Below, piece by piece: positions 49,889 through 59,013 of a stretch of 64,000 nucleotides of DNA (the first letter of the stretch is position 1; every line of letters begins with the position of its first letter). Below the pieces are notes generated by a model, which saw only the letters and a list, made by a program, of their open reading frames with translations, ran no database searches and was not told where the DNA came from. The position numbers and the translations under genes are program-made. This stretch comes from Pleionea sediminis (lineage in GTDB: Bacteria > Pseudomonadota > Gammaproteobacteria > Enterobacterales > Kangiellaceae): NCBI RefSeq assembly GCF_007570825.1, contig NZ_SUNB01000001.1, positions 1,550,001 through 1,614,000 on the forward strand, read 5' to 3'.

Positions 49889-50079
49889 GTATTTTTTGAT
49901 CGAAAATCACTCGTTGCAAGCTTTGATTTTTACTATCTTTTTGAAAATATTGACTTTTTAATGCTTTAGATAAGGTTAAAAATATTGTGTGAGATGAATT
50001 ATGTGATAATTTTCAAGGGTAAAGATAAGGGTGTATTATTCTAGGTAACCTCTTTAAAAGAATAATAAAGGCCTAAAAA

Positions 50080-50787
50080 ATGACAATTCCACTCTTTCAG
50101 GACGATTCGTATCTAAAAGAATGTTCAGCAACGGTCGTTGCCCTCGAGGTTGATAAACTGATTGTGGATCAATCTGTATTTTATCCTCTGGGTGGTGGCC
50201 AGCCTGGCGATACTGGTGAGGTTATTATCGGTGAGCGTCATTTTCCCATTATTAATACGTCTAAGTCGAAATCGACTCCGGGAGCTATTGAGCACCATTT
50301 AGGAGAAGAGCTTGCCGGAGTGAGCCCTGGTGATTCGGTAACTTTAAAAATTAACTGGGAGAATCGTTATCGCTACATGCGCACGCACACCTGTATGCAT
50401 GTCTTCTGTTCTCTTCTTGATTACCCTGTGACTGGCGGTAATATCAGTTTGGAAAAAGGTCGGTTGGATTTTGATATTCCCGACAAACCCAACAAAGATG
50501 AGCTGACTGAATTATTGAATCAAAAAATTGCTGAAGCAGTTGATCTGAATTACCGTTGGATCACTGATGAAGAAATGTTAGCCAATATGGATTTAGTAAA
50601 AACCATGTCGGTTAAACCACCTATGGGATTTGGCAAAGTCCGTCTGGTAGAAATTCCGGGCATAGACTTACAACCCTGCGGAGGAACTCACGTCAAAAAT
50701 ACATCAGAAATAGGTCGTGTAAAGATCTCCAAAATTGAAAACAAAGGAAAGCAAAACAAAAGAATTCATCTTATTTTAGAAGAGTGA
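50080..50787 (+). CDS. alaX: Alanyl-tRNA editing protein AlaX (trans-editing deacylase)
   Basis: 235 aa. Free-standing homologue of the AlaRS editing domain; it hydrolyses mischarged Ser- or Gly-tRNA-Ala. N-terminal beta-barrel (SVFYPLGGGQPGDTGEV) like AlaX-M/L types. The zinc-site residues are His103 and His107 (RTHTCMHV) and the C-terminal Cys/His of LQPCGGTHVKNTSEIG. AAAGG precedes the ATG. It is 10 bases upstream of the TMEM175-like gene, so the two are probably co-transcribed. Confidence 0.92.
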   Translation: MTIPLFQDDSYLKECSATVVALEVDKLIVDQSVFYPLGGGQPGDTGEVIIGERHFPIINTSKSKSTPGAIEHHLGEELAGVSPGDSVTLKINWENRYRYMRTHTCMHVFCSLLDYPVTGGNISLEKGRLDFDIPDKPNKDELTELLNQKIAEAVDLNYRWITDEEMLANMDLVKTMSVKPPMGFGKVRLVEIPGIDLQPCGGTHVKNTSEIGRVKISKIENKGKQNKRIHLILEE

Positions 50788-50797
50788 GCTGCATTAA

Positions 50798-51529
50798 ATG
50801 ATTAATCTGACACAAGAATTTGTCGATGGCTGTCGCGAAGAGCATGGTTACAAACTTCGTGGAGAAGGTATGACTCGCATTGAAGTCTTTGTTGATGCTG
50901 CTTTTGCCTTTGCCGTCACCATGTTAGTTATATCCATCGATCAAATTCCAAGAAGCATGGATGAATTGATGCAAGCTTCGAAGCTAATACCTGCATTTAT
51001 AGCGAGCGTTATTCAATTAATGTGGATCTGGCATGGACACAGTTTATGGAGTAAACGCTTTGGGTTAGAGGATGGACGAACCGTTTTAATGTCAGCGGCT
51101 TTATTGATCATTGTTTTGGTCTATATTTATCCTCTTAAAATGATGTTTGCGGGCATGTTTAGTTTTTTAAGTGATGGATTTTTCCCGACGGAGTTTGTGC
51201 TTAAAACGTATCAAGAACTGCGCTACTTATTCACTTTTTTCGCGATTGGTTTTATTGCGATTGGAACTGTATTTTTATTGATGTATCACTACGCATTAAG
51301 ATTAAAAGATGGATTGAAACTCACTAAACATGAAGTTTATTTGACAGAAACAAATTGCCTTTTAGCTTTGGGAATGCTTGGTGTAGGAGTTATTGCGTTG
51401 GTACTCCCTTATTTAGTTCTTGACAAATGGGTTTCCATAACTGGCTTTGTATATGCTTTATTGGGGGTGGTTGATCCACTCATTTCTTGGAAACGGCGAA
51501 AAAACTGGGAGAAACTTTCAAAAAAATAA
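50798..51529 (+). CDS. TMEM175/DUF1211-family membrane protein
   Basis: 243 aa, about six membrane segments. Near the N-terminus RIEVFVDAAFAFAVTMLVISI corresponds to the family's R-x-E-x-FSDAVFAIAxT motif in the first helix, with the Ser replaced by Val. Bacterial TMEM175 proteins are leak-type potassium channels formed as tetramers. The motif variation leaves the channel function open. It lies downstream of alaX; 63 bases separate it from the SDR gene. Confidence 0.82.
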   Translation: MINLTQEFVDGCREEHGYKLRGEGMTRIEVFVDAAFAFAVTMLVISIDQIPRSMDELMQASKLIPAFIASVIQLMWIWHGHSLWSKRFGLEDGRTVLMSAALLIIVLVYIYPLKMMFAGMFSFLSDGFFPTEFVLKTYQELRYLFTFFAIGFIAIGTVFLLMYHYALRLKDGLKLTKHEVYLTETNCLLALGMLGVGVIALVLPYLVLDKWVSITGFVYALLGVVDPLISWKRRKNWEKLSKK

Positions 51530-51592
51530 TTAAAATGCCATCCATAAAATAAAATTGAAAATACGGTATTAAACAATTAGGGATCATAATTT

Positions 51593-52432
51593 TTGGCAAC
51601 TTTAGAAAATGAAAAACGCACAATACTGATTACTGGCTGTTCATCGGGCATTGGACTTAATGCTGCTCTAACTTTGCAGAAGAGAGGGTATCGTGTATTT
51701 GCCACAGCGCGTGATAGGAATGATGTTGATAAGCTATCTGATCAAGGATTAGAAGCCTTGCAATTGGATGTTACAGACTCTGAGAGTATCAAGCAGGCAC
51801 TGGCGACTGTTCTTAAAAAAACTAACAATCAACTTTACGCACTATTCAATAATGGTGCTTATGGACAACCGGGCGCTGTTGAGGATTTAACAACGGAAGT
51901 GTTGAAAGAACAATTTGAAACTAATTTATTTGGTTGGCATGAATTAACGCGGCAGGTTATTCCTGTCATGAGAGCGCAAGGTTATGGACGTATTATTCAA
52001 AACTCGTCCATATTGGGATTTGTCTGTATGCCGTTTCGAGGTGCTTATAATGCAAGCAAATATGCTCTTGAAGGATTGACCGATACTTTAAGGATCGAAT
52101 TGATGGGGAGTGGAATCGACGTCTCTTTAATCGAACCAGGTCCAATCGAAAGTCGATTTCGTGAAAATGCGTTGAGTAAATTTAAGCAACACATCAATAT
52201 TGAAGAGTCGCACTATAAAGAGGCTTATCAAGAGCAATTGAATCGACTAGGAAGAGATATAGGAAATAAATTTACTTTGTCGCCAGATTCAGTGACTAAT
52301 CGTTTAATTCATGCACTAGAATCTAAGCGACCGAAAGCTCGATATTTTGTGACTTTTCCTACTAAACTCTTTGCTGTACTAAAAAGAATATTACCAACTC
52401 GTTGGCTCGATAACTTATTAGCGAAAGGATAA
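51593..52432 (+). CDS. Short-chain dehydrogenase/reductase
   Basis: 279 aa from a TTG with AGGGAT eight bases upstream; no better start is seen. NAD(P)-binding TGCSSGIG (TGxxxGxG), an NNGAYG block (NNAG-like), the catalytic Ser in QNSSILGF and the YxxxK pair in YNASKYALEG make a classical SDR. The ARDRNDVDKL after strand 2 suggests NADPH. Substrate unknown; the length and the ISLIEPGPIESRF-like block resemble retinol-dehydrogenase-like SDRs. The stop is 3 bases before the antiporter start, so they are coupled. Confidence 0.9.
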   Translation: MATLENEKRTILITGCSSGIGLNAALTLQKRGYRVFATARDRNDVDKLSDQGLEALQLDVTDSESIKQALATVLKKTNNQLYALFNNGAYGQPGAVEDLTTEVLKEQFETNLFGWHELTRQVIPVMRAQGYGRIIQNSSILGFVCMPFRGAYNASKYALEGLTDTLRIELMGSGIDVSLIEPGPIESRFRENALSKFKQHINIEESHYKEAYQEQLNRLGRDIGNKFTLSPDSVTNRLIHALESKRPKARYFVTFPTKLFAVLKRILPTRWLDNLLAKG

Positions 52433-52435
52433 AAC

Positions 52436-53998
52436 GTGGAATTTATCTGGATCTTATTTGCGTTTTTGTGCGGTTTTATTGCGCGGGCTATCGCCATGCC
52501 GCCACTCATTGGTTATCTCCTGGCTGGCTTTTTGCTCAATTTTATGGGCATGGAATCGAGCGATAGTTTAACTTTGCTGTCTGATTTAGGTATTACCCTG
52601 ATGTTGTTCACCATTGGTCTTAAACTCAATATTAAAGACTTGTTAAAAACAGATGTTTGGGTAAGTACTTTGGGACATATGGTGATATGGATTGTTTTGT
52701 GCACATTAATTTTTACCGGATTATCGGTACTGGCTCTTGGTTATTTTGCAGAGCTTAGTTTACAAACGTCGGCTTTGGTCGGCTTTGCATTAAGCTTTAG
52801 CAGTACGGTTTGCATTGTCAAAATCTTAGAGGAAAGCGGAGAATTAAAAACGCGCCATGGAAAACTTGCGGTTGCTATTTTGGTTATGCAAGATATCGTT
52901 GCCGTTGTTTTTATGGTGTTTGCTACTGGAAAAATTCCAGGAATCTGGGCGACGGCACTTATCGGCCTAATTTTTCTGAAACCGATTATTGGCAAATTGT
53001 TAGAAAAAGTTGGTCATGGTGAGCTACTGCCATTAATGGGATTTTTTCTTGCCTTTGGAGGCTATGAGCTATTCTCCTTAGTTGATATTAAAGGTGACTT
53101 GGGCGCGCTAATCGTTGGCGTTTTGTTAGCCGGGCATGCTAAGTCGACAGAGCTTTATAAGTCATTAATGAGTTTCAAAGACTTATTCTTAATTGGATTT
53201 TTCTTATCCATTGGATTTACGGCATTGCCAACGGTTGATATGTTAGCCGTTGCAGCGTTGCTGTCTATTTTCATACCCATTAAAGCGATATTCTTCTTTG
53301 CCATTTTCACTTTACTTAATTTAAGAGCGCGAACCGCATTCCTATCATCATTGATACTTTCCAATTACAGTGAATTTGGCTTAATCGTTATTGCTTTATG
53401 CACGAGCTTAGGTTGGTTATCTCAAGATTGGCTTGTCATTTTGGCCATAGCGGTTTCTTTTTCATTTGTTATCACAAGTATTTTATATCGTTCGGCACAC
53501 ACCATTTATCGAAATCGCCAGCAATTGATTACGCGTTTTGAAAAGAAAGGAAAACGAAAAGAAGGTGTATTCGTTATGCCTAACGATGCCGACGTTTTGG
53601 TCATTGGTATGGGCCGTGTGGGTAAAGGCACTTATCATTCATTAGTTCAATTGACCGATAATCGAGTGTGGGGAATTGATGCTGATGAAGATCGAATCCA
53701 AAAACTTAAGGAAGAGGGATTTCGAGTATTATTTGGTGATGCCGAAGATTTTGACTTATGGAAAAGTCTCGATCTGTCGAATACCCGATTGGTTTTAATA
53801 GCATTGCCTTATATTCAAGACATTATAAACATTCAAGAACAGCTAAAAAATGCGAATTATCAGGGCAAAGTTGCGGCGATCGCTCGTTATGAAGACCAAG
53901 TAGAACGGTTGTCCCAATGCGGAATTGATAAGATCTTTAATTTTTATAATGAAGCGGGTGTAGGTTTTGCTGAAGAGAGTATGTTGCTAATAAAGTAG
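52436..53998 (+). CDS. Kef/YbaL-type cation:proton antiporter with TrkA-N domain
   Basis: 520 aa from a GTG with AAGGAT upstream. N-terminal membrane domain of the CPA2 family (about 12-13 segments; MPPLIGYLLAGFLLNF, LSDLGITLMLFTIGLKL, ALSFSSTVCIVKILEE, VMQDIVAVVFM). A C-terminal Rossmann RCK/TrkA-N domain starts at about residue 386 (DVLVIGMGRVGKGTYHSL, then WGIDADEDRIQKLKEEG). Expected to exchange K+ or Na+ for H+, gated by a nucleotide or glutathione-type ligand. The TrkA-C domain found in some relatives is absent. Confidence 0.92.
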   Translation: MEFIWILFAFLCGFIARAIAMPPLIGYLLAGFLLNFMGMESSDSLTLLSDLGITLMLFTIGLKLNIKDLLKTDVWVSTLGHMVIWIVLCTLIFTGLSVLALGYFAELSLQTSALVGFALSFSSTVCIVKILEESGELKTRHGKLAVAILVMQDIVAVVFMVFATGKIPGIWATALIGLIFLKPIIGKLLEKVGHGELLPLMGFFLAFGGYELFSLVDIKGDLGALIVGVLLAGHAKSTELYKSLMSFKDLFLIGFFLSIGFTALPTVDMLAVAALLSIFIPIKAIFFFAIFTLLNLRARTAFLSSLILSNYSEFGLIVIALCTSLGWLSQDWLVILAIAVSFSFVITSILYRSAHTIYRNRQQLITRFEKKGKRKEGVFVMPNDADVLVIGMGRVGKGTYHSLVQLTDNRVWGIDADEDRIQKLKEEGFRVLFGDAEDFDLWKSLDLSNTRLVLIALPYIQDIINIQEQLKNANYQGKVAAIARYEDQVERLSQCGIDKIFNFYNEAGVGFAEESMLLIK

Positions 53999-54035
53999 TC
54001 AAATAAACTTAATCATTTCTTAAATGTTGTGATTA

Positions 54036-54443
54036 CTAAAGGGAAGACTGCCCTTTTTTCCCTTGAGAAGCCAGATAATTGCGTTCAATTAGCCGCACTG
54101 CGATTTGTTTGGAGAGCACACTTTTTTGTGCATCTTCAACATTCAAGGCATTTTTATAATCTGTATATGAAATAGTGAGTGAGCGGCGTTGATTCCAGTT
54201 GAATTGAAATTGGAATAAGTCGCTGGAACCATCAAAGCTTAATAATGTTGTCGTGTCACCAAAACGGTCTTTCAACTCGAGAGAGCCTTCTTTCTCACCA
54301 GAATGAGATGAGCATTGAACCAAGCTTACAGTAAACTCTCCGTTACTAGTTAAGCGTCGCTCATAACAGTTCTCATCTAAAGTTCTGAGTACAAGACCAG
54401 ATATAAGAATCAGTATGCTGGAACTTATGGCTATTAATTTCAT
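54036..54443 (-). CDS. Small exported or membrane-anchored protein, unknown function
   Basis: 135 aa, ATG with AAGGGA upstream. One N-terminal hydrophobic segment (MKLIAISSSILILISGLVLR) that could be a signal peptide or anchor, followed by a polar beta-rich region with two Cys (DENCYERR, VQCSSH). No family recognised. Convergent with the antiporter gene. Confidence 0.65.
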   Translation of the reverse strand: MKLIAISSSILILISGLVLRTLDENCYERRLTSNGEFTVSLVQCSSHSGEKEGSLELKDRFGDTTTLLSFDGSSDLFQFQFNWNQRRSLTISYTDYKNALNVEDAQKSVLSKQIAVRLIERNYLASQGKKGQSSL

Positions 54444-54652
54444 TAGAATCCCTTCGCAATAAAAGCTGGCTTTAATATAAACGATTTCAAATATCCGTTC
54501 AATTTCAGAAATGAGATGAAAGTCTAAAGTTGTTGAATAACAATTTTAAATTTTAACTGAATTACCACCCTTCCTTGGTTCATTTCGGATCTCCGTTAAG
54601 GTATAACAGAAACACTAACTAGTTGGTTGTTCGTACTAATTAAAAGGAAAGC

Positions 54653-56170
54653 ATGTCAAATCGCATAAAAACAATCGTAATTGTTGGTGGCGGAACAGCA
54701 GGCTGGATGGCTGCCGCGGCTTTATCTCGATATCTGTTTTCTGGGCACTATCACATTCGTCTAATAGAATCTGAGCAGATTGGGACTGTGGGTGTTGGCG
54801 AAGCGACTATTCCAGGAATTCGAGACTTCAACCAAAAACTCGGCATAAATGAAAACGACTTCATGCGAGCCACTCATGCTACTTTCAAATTAGGAATTCA
54901 ATTCGAAGGATGGAACGGCGGCGATGATAAATATATGCATCCCTTTGGATTTTTCGGTCATGAGTTAAATGGTGTGCCTTTTCATCACTACTGGCTTAAA
55001 TCACAACAATTAAGCCATAAATTTGAACTCGAAGAATTTTCTTTGGCCTATCAACTCGCAATCAATAATAAATTCAAGCTTCCAAACAATGATCCTAAGT
55101 CGATCTTCTCTACTTTTTTCTATGCTTTTCATCTTGATGCGTCTCGTTATGCTGTGTTTTTGCGAAAATATGCTGAGAATCGTGGTGTTTTGCGTACCGA
55201 GGGTAAAGTGGATACTGTAAATCTTAATCCCGAGTCAGGCTTTATTGATTCTGTTACTTTGGACGACCGAACTCAAATTAAAGGTGACTTATTTATTGAC
55301 TGCTCCGGATTTCGAGGTCTGTTGATAGAAAAAGCGTTAGGAGTTGGTTACCAAGATTGGAGTCACTGGTTACCCTGTAATCGCGCTGTTGCAGTGCAAT
55401 CTGAGTCGCTTGAAGAGCCTCTTCCTTATACTCGGGCGATCGCTCGAGATGCAGGATGGCAGTGGCGTATCCCGCTGCAGCATCGAGTTGGTAATGGTTA
55501 TGTTTATTGCGATAAGCAAATCAGCGATGATGAAGCGTGGCAGACACTCAATGCTAATGTTCCAGGTAAACAATTAACTGAGCCTAATTTTCTAAAGTTT
55601 ACGACAGGGCGGCGCGATAAAATTTGGGAGAAAAATTGTGTTTCTGTCGGACTTTCCAGTGGGTTTTTAGAGCCACTTGAGTCAACCAGTATCCATTTGA
55701 TTCAAACCGCGATTATGAAGTTGATTACTCATTTCCCTGATAACCAATTTGCACAAGAAGACATAGACGATTATAACCAGCAAATGTGTTCGCAATTCGA
55801 TCAAGTTAAAGATTTTTTGATTCTTCATTACTTTAAAAATGGTCGAAAAGATATCCCATTTTGGGACGAATGCCGTACTATGGCGATTCCTGACAGTCTA
55901 AAAGAGCGTCTTAATTTATTTCAATCGTCAGGCCACATTCAAGAATGTTCTTCTGAAATATTTGTCGATCCCAATTGGCTGGCTGTCTATATCGGACAAA
56001 AGGTTAAACCAAATTCATATCATCCTTTAACAGATACAATTCCTAATGAACAACTCATCAATATTTTAAATCAAATGAAAATAGCGATTGGTAATGCTGT
56101 TAGTCAATGCCCTACGCATCAGCAAACCATACAGAATTACTGCAGCTCGGCGAGTGAGTCAAATCTATGA
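54653..56170 (+). CDS. Flavin-dependent tryptophan-halogenase-family protein
   Basis: 505 aa, AAAGGAAA before the ATG. FAD site VGGGTAGWMAAAAL (12-25), the GVGEATIP block, the catalytic Lys79 in ATFKLGIQFEGW (PrnA and RebH also have Lys79), the halogenase WxWxIP motif (W269-Q-W271-R-I-P) and LEPLESTS (Glu343-Ser344-Thr345, near PrnA Glu346-Ser347-Thr348). All key residues are intact, so it is a plausible FADH2-dependent halogenase. Many marine homologues sit near TonB receptors and have unknown or non-tryptophan substrates. A separate flavin reductase would be needed; none is seen. The downstream paralogue overlaps it by 4 bases. Confidence 0.9.
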   Translation: MSNRIKTIVIVGGGTAGWMAAAALSRYLFSGHYHIRLIESEQIGTVGVGEATIPGIRDFNQKLGINENDFMRATHATFKLGIQFEGWNGGDDKYMHPFGFFGHELNGVPFHHYWLKSQQLSHKFELEEFSLAYQLAINNKFKLPNNDPKSIFSTFFYAFHLDASRYAVFLRKYAENRGVLRTEGKVDTVNLNPESGFIDSVTLDDRTQIKGDLFIDCSGFRGLLIEKALGVGYQDWSHWLPCNRAVAVQSESLEEPLPYTRAIARDAGWQWRIPLQHRVGNGYVYCDKQISDDEAWQTLNANVPGKQLTEPNFLKFTTGRRDKIWEKNCVSVGLSSGFLEPLESTSIHLIQTAIMKLITHFPDNQFAQEDIDDYNQQMCSQFDQVKDFLILHYFKNGRKDIPFWDECRTMAIPDSLKERLNLFQSSGHIQECSSEIFVDPNWLAVYIGQKVKPNSYHPLTDTIPNEQLINILNQMKIAIGNAVSQCPTHQQTIQNYCSSASESNL

Positions 56171-57576
56171 TAACGAGCAATAAACTTTACCGATTAATTG
56201 TTTTAGGTAATACCTTGGAAGCTTGGTTGGCTGCAGCTTACATCAAGCGTAAGATGAATCATCTGGTGGAAATTACCATTGTTGATAATGGTCAAAGTAA
56301 TCCTATTGCACAGTACATTAATTTAGGATCAACGACCCATTTATTTCACAAAATTCTGGGCTTAACTCAAAACGATATGATTAATTTTTGCGAAGGCAAA
56401 ATTCATTTTGGGCAAAGTTATTACTCAATTGGTGATAAAAGTAAATCATTTTTTATTCCATATAGCTCGAGTGGATTTGAAAAAGGCTTTTTCCATTTTC
56501 ATCAATTGTTATCTCGAATAAATGAAAACTTTAAAAACTATAATGAAAGTTACAGCATAAATTTCGCACTCGAAAAAAATAATAAAGTGCCAAGTCAAAG
56601 TTACCGAGGTCCAATACCTGACTATTCATTCGTGGTAAATTCATCTCGGTATCATGAGAAAATAAAATCTATCGCCTTGTCTATGGGAGTTCAGTATATT
56701 CAATCTACAAATTATCAGCTCAAAACTGATGCTAATGGAACTATTAATGAACTGACTGTCGATGAAGAAAAGATTAAAAATATCTCACATGTTATTAATA
56801 CCTTAGTCAACTTTGATTCTCAGCCTAATAAAAAGTCCTCTAAGGCATCTTATAGAACGGTCGAAATAGTAAATCAAGAATCTGACTATAGTGATATAGC
56901 ACTGCAATGGTCGTTAGATGAAGAAAGTATTATTAAAAAACAGAAGTTGATGGGTAAGCAGTTTATTAAAGGGTATCACCCGATATATCTTTCAATGCAG
57001 CAAATAGAAGCGATATATTCCGCAGATAATAAAACGATTGCGATTATTGAGGATGTTATTAGCGACACGATTGAATGGAGCGCCAATAAACTTAATATTT
57101 CGTTATCAAATTTAGAGACACCACCACTGGTTGTTTGTGAACTGGAACATTTTGCAGCTTCGTTAGCCGATTTTATTCGGCTGTTTACTGTTGAGAAAAA
57201 TAATACAGTCAATGCGAAAGAATTTAATCGGTTGGTAAATCAACGTCAGAAATCAATTGATGATTTACACCATCTCATACTATATCAAGCAAGTTCCAAA
57301 CTAACTCCTTCTACTGGAGTCTCTTCGAAAATTAAAAAGATGATAGAGCTCTATAAAACGCACGGTCGGTTTTCATTGTCGCCTATTGAGCCCGTAAAAG
57401 CACATTATTATTTTAGTGTTCTTATTGGTAATCATTTATTACCTAAGAGTTATCATCCATTACTCGACGAATTAGATGCGAATCAAATAAAAGCTGAGGT
57501 AAAGGGACTTCAAAATCAAATTGAAATAGCGTTACAGTTCACAAATAACAAAGGTGATTTAATACCTAAACGCTAG
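56167..57576 (+). CDS. Degenerate tryptophan-halogenase paralogue
   Basis: 469 aa, start overlapping the halogenase stop by 4 bases. It aligns end to end by eye with its neighbour: N-terminal LIVLGNTLEAWLAAAYIKRK matches the VIVGGGTAGWMAAAAL region, and the C-terminal LLPKSYHPLLDELDANQI matches VKPNSYHPLTDTIPNEQL. The GxGxxG loop, the GVGEATIP/Lys79 block and WxWxIP are all lost. It is probably not a halogenase; it could be a partner subunit or a binding protein. The frame is intact, so it is not a decayed pseudogene. It ends 4 bases into the convergent DUF2956 gene. Confidence 0.75.
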   Translation: MITSNKLYRLIVLGNTLEAWLAAAYIKRKMNHLVEITIVDNGQSNPIAQYINLGSTTHLFHKILGLTQNDMINFCEGKIHFGQSYYSIGDKSKSFFIPYSSSGFEKGFFHFHQLLSRINENFKNYNESYSINFALEKNNKVPSQSYRGPIPDYSFVVNSSRYHEKIKSIALSMGVQYIQSTNYQLKTDANGTINELTVDEEKIKNISHVINTLVNFDSQPNKKSSKASYRTVEIVNQESDYSDIALQWSLDEESIIKKQKLMGKQFIKGYHPIYLSMQQIEAIYSADNKTIAIIEDVISDTIEWSANKLNISLSNLETPPLVVCELEHFAASLADFIRLFTVEKNNTVNAKEFNRLVNQRQKSIDDLHHLILYQASSKLTPSTGVSSKIKKMIELYKTHGRFSLSPIEPVKAHYYFSVLIGNHLLPKSYHPLLDELDANQIKAEVKGLQNQIEIALQFTNNKGDLIPKR

Positions 57577-57896
57577 AAAAAATTATTAAAAACGAAATAT
57601 GATGCAAAAACAAACCAACTTAGCCCCAAAAGAACCCAAGGAAGTGGTTGTGGAGAAGGTAAATGTGATTGCTGTTCGGGCTGTGCTGTATCGCCTTGCT
57701 GTCTCTGCTTAGATTTTTTTCGCTTGTCTTGTTCTCTGAGCTTTGCTTTATGTTGCTTCTTATAATGTTCAATGCCTTTTTGCACCCCTTGCGCAATAAG
57801 CTTAGTTTGCTCTTTTGTTTGTCCGGGACGTTGAGTTGCTTTTGCGGCAGCCATTGCTTCCTCAATTGTTTTATCTGAAGTTTTATTTTTAGCCAT
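57573..57896 (-). CDS. DUF2956-family protein, tail-anchored
   Basis: 107 aa. N-terminal half MAKNKTSDKTIEEAMAAAKATQRPGQTKEQTKLIAQGVQKGIEHYKKQ matches the DUF2956 signature known from Vibrio and Alteromonadales. A very basic Lys/Arg/Gln linker follows, then one C-terminal membrane helix (LLGLSWFVFASYFVFNNFF). Function unknown. The stop overlaps the convergent halogenase-like gene by 4 bases. Confidence 0.85.
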   Translation of the reverse strand: MAKNKTSDKTIEEAMAAAKATQRPGQTKEQTKLIAQGVQKGIEHYKKQHKAKLREQDKRKKSKQRQQGDTAQPEQQSHLPSPQPLPWVLLGLSWFVFASYFVFNNFF

Positions 57897-57920
57897 AACT
57901 TTATTATTTGTGTATTTTAT

Positions 57921-58910
57921 TTAATCGTGTAAAGACGGAGGTTGACTCAAATTGTCTGTCGACCAAATTTTATCACGACTCGGTTTATCAATATTACCGC
58001 CAGATAAAATAACAACAACCGTTTTCTGAGTTTGCTGGACTTTTAACCACTCACAAACTCCGAACATTGCCATAGCACTGGTTGGTTCGATCGTTAGTTT
58101 TAGTAAATGAGTGAGCCATTGCGTCCAGTAAGCTATAGACTTTTCACTTGCCTCAAAAAAACTATCCAGTTGTTGTAAATAGGGAAAAGTTAAGTGCCCA
58201 ACCGATAGAGTTCGCGCTCCATCTGCCAGTGTTGTAGGTGGTGCCGGTAACGATACAATATTTCCCGTCCGCAAAGATTGAGCGGCGTCATTCGCTTCGA
58301 GCGGTTCAACTCCTATCATCTTTGTCGACGGCGATAAATGTCGACTAACAATTGACGAACCCGATAAAAGCCCTCCACCGCCGCAAGGCGCTACGATTGC
58401 ATCGACTTCATTAACTTGATCAAAAATTTCCAATGCAACGGTTCCCTGACCCGCAATAACTCTTTCATCGTTGTAAGGATGAATCCAGACAGTGCCTGAC
58501 TTTTTCGCTTTTGCTTCAACTGCATCGTCAATGGCTTTACGATCTTTCTTAAAAACAACTTCTGCACCATAAGCTTTTGTCGCTTGAGCTTTCACCTGGG
58601 AAACATTTTCTGGCATAAATATCGTTGCTGGTAAGTTAAAACGTTGAGCGGCCCAAGCAACCGCTTGAGCATGGTTACCCGAGCTTTGCGCAATAATGCG
58701 TTCTGCATGAACGGAACCGGCAGCTATTTTGGCGACGGCATTACATCCTCCGCGTGCTTTAAAAGCTCCAACTTTCTGCAAACATTCTGCTTTAAATAAA
58801 ATATTATGGCCTAGCCATTGATTGAGAACTTGGGAGCTGAATATCGGTGTTTTATGAATATAAGGCGCAATTCTTTCGTAACTTTCGACGATGTCATTAA
58901 ACTCTAACAT
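57921..58910 (-). CDS. PLP-dependent threonine/serine dehydratase
   Basis: 329 aa. Fold type II PLP enzyme: Lys51 in AFKARGG binds PLP, SSGNHAQAVAWAA is the substrate/carboxylate loop, and GGGGLLSG is the phosphate-binding loop. It lacks the C-terminal ACT regulatory domain of biosynthetic IlvA, so it belongs with catabolic threonine dehydratase (TdcB), serine racemase or serine dehydratase-like enzymes. It deaminates Thr or Ser to the keto acid. It follows the cobalamin genes on the same strand after 103 bases; no functional link is evident. Confidence 0.88.
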   Translation of the reverse strand: MLEFNDIVESYERIAPYIHKTPIFSSQVLNQWLGHNILFKAECLQKVGAFKARGGCNAVAKIAAGSVHAERIIAQSSGNHAQAVAWAAQRFNLPATIFMPENVSQVKAQATKAYGAEVVFKKDRKAIDDAVEAKAKKSGTVWIHPYNDERVIAGQGTVALEIFDQVNEVDAIVAPCGGGGLLSGSSIVSRHLSPSTKMIGVEPLEANDAAQSLRTGNIVSLPAPPTTLADGARTLSVGHLTFPYLQQLDSFFEASEKSIAYWTQWLTHLLKLTIEPTSAMAMFGVCEWLKVQQTQKTVVVILSGGNIDKPSRDKIWSTDNLSQPPSLHD

Positions 58911-59013
58911 TTCTAACAGTCCATAAAATCAATCTGTTCCTAGCCTAGCACAATATTCAATAAAATATTCATGGCGTTTAAATACAGTACACCAGTACAG
59001 TTTTTGATAAAAC

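Noticed and set aside
56167-57576. Halogenase paralogue as pseudogene
   Set aside because: Motifs are lost but the frame is full length, tightly coupled to its neighbour and has no internal stop or frameshift.
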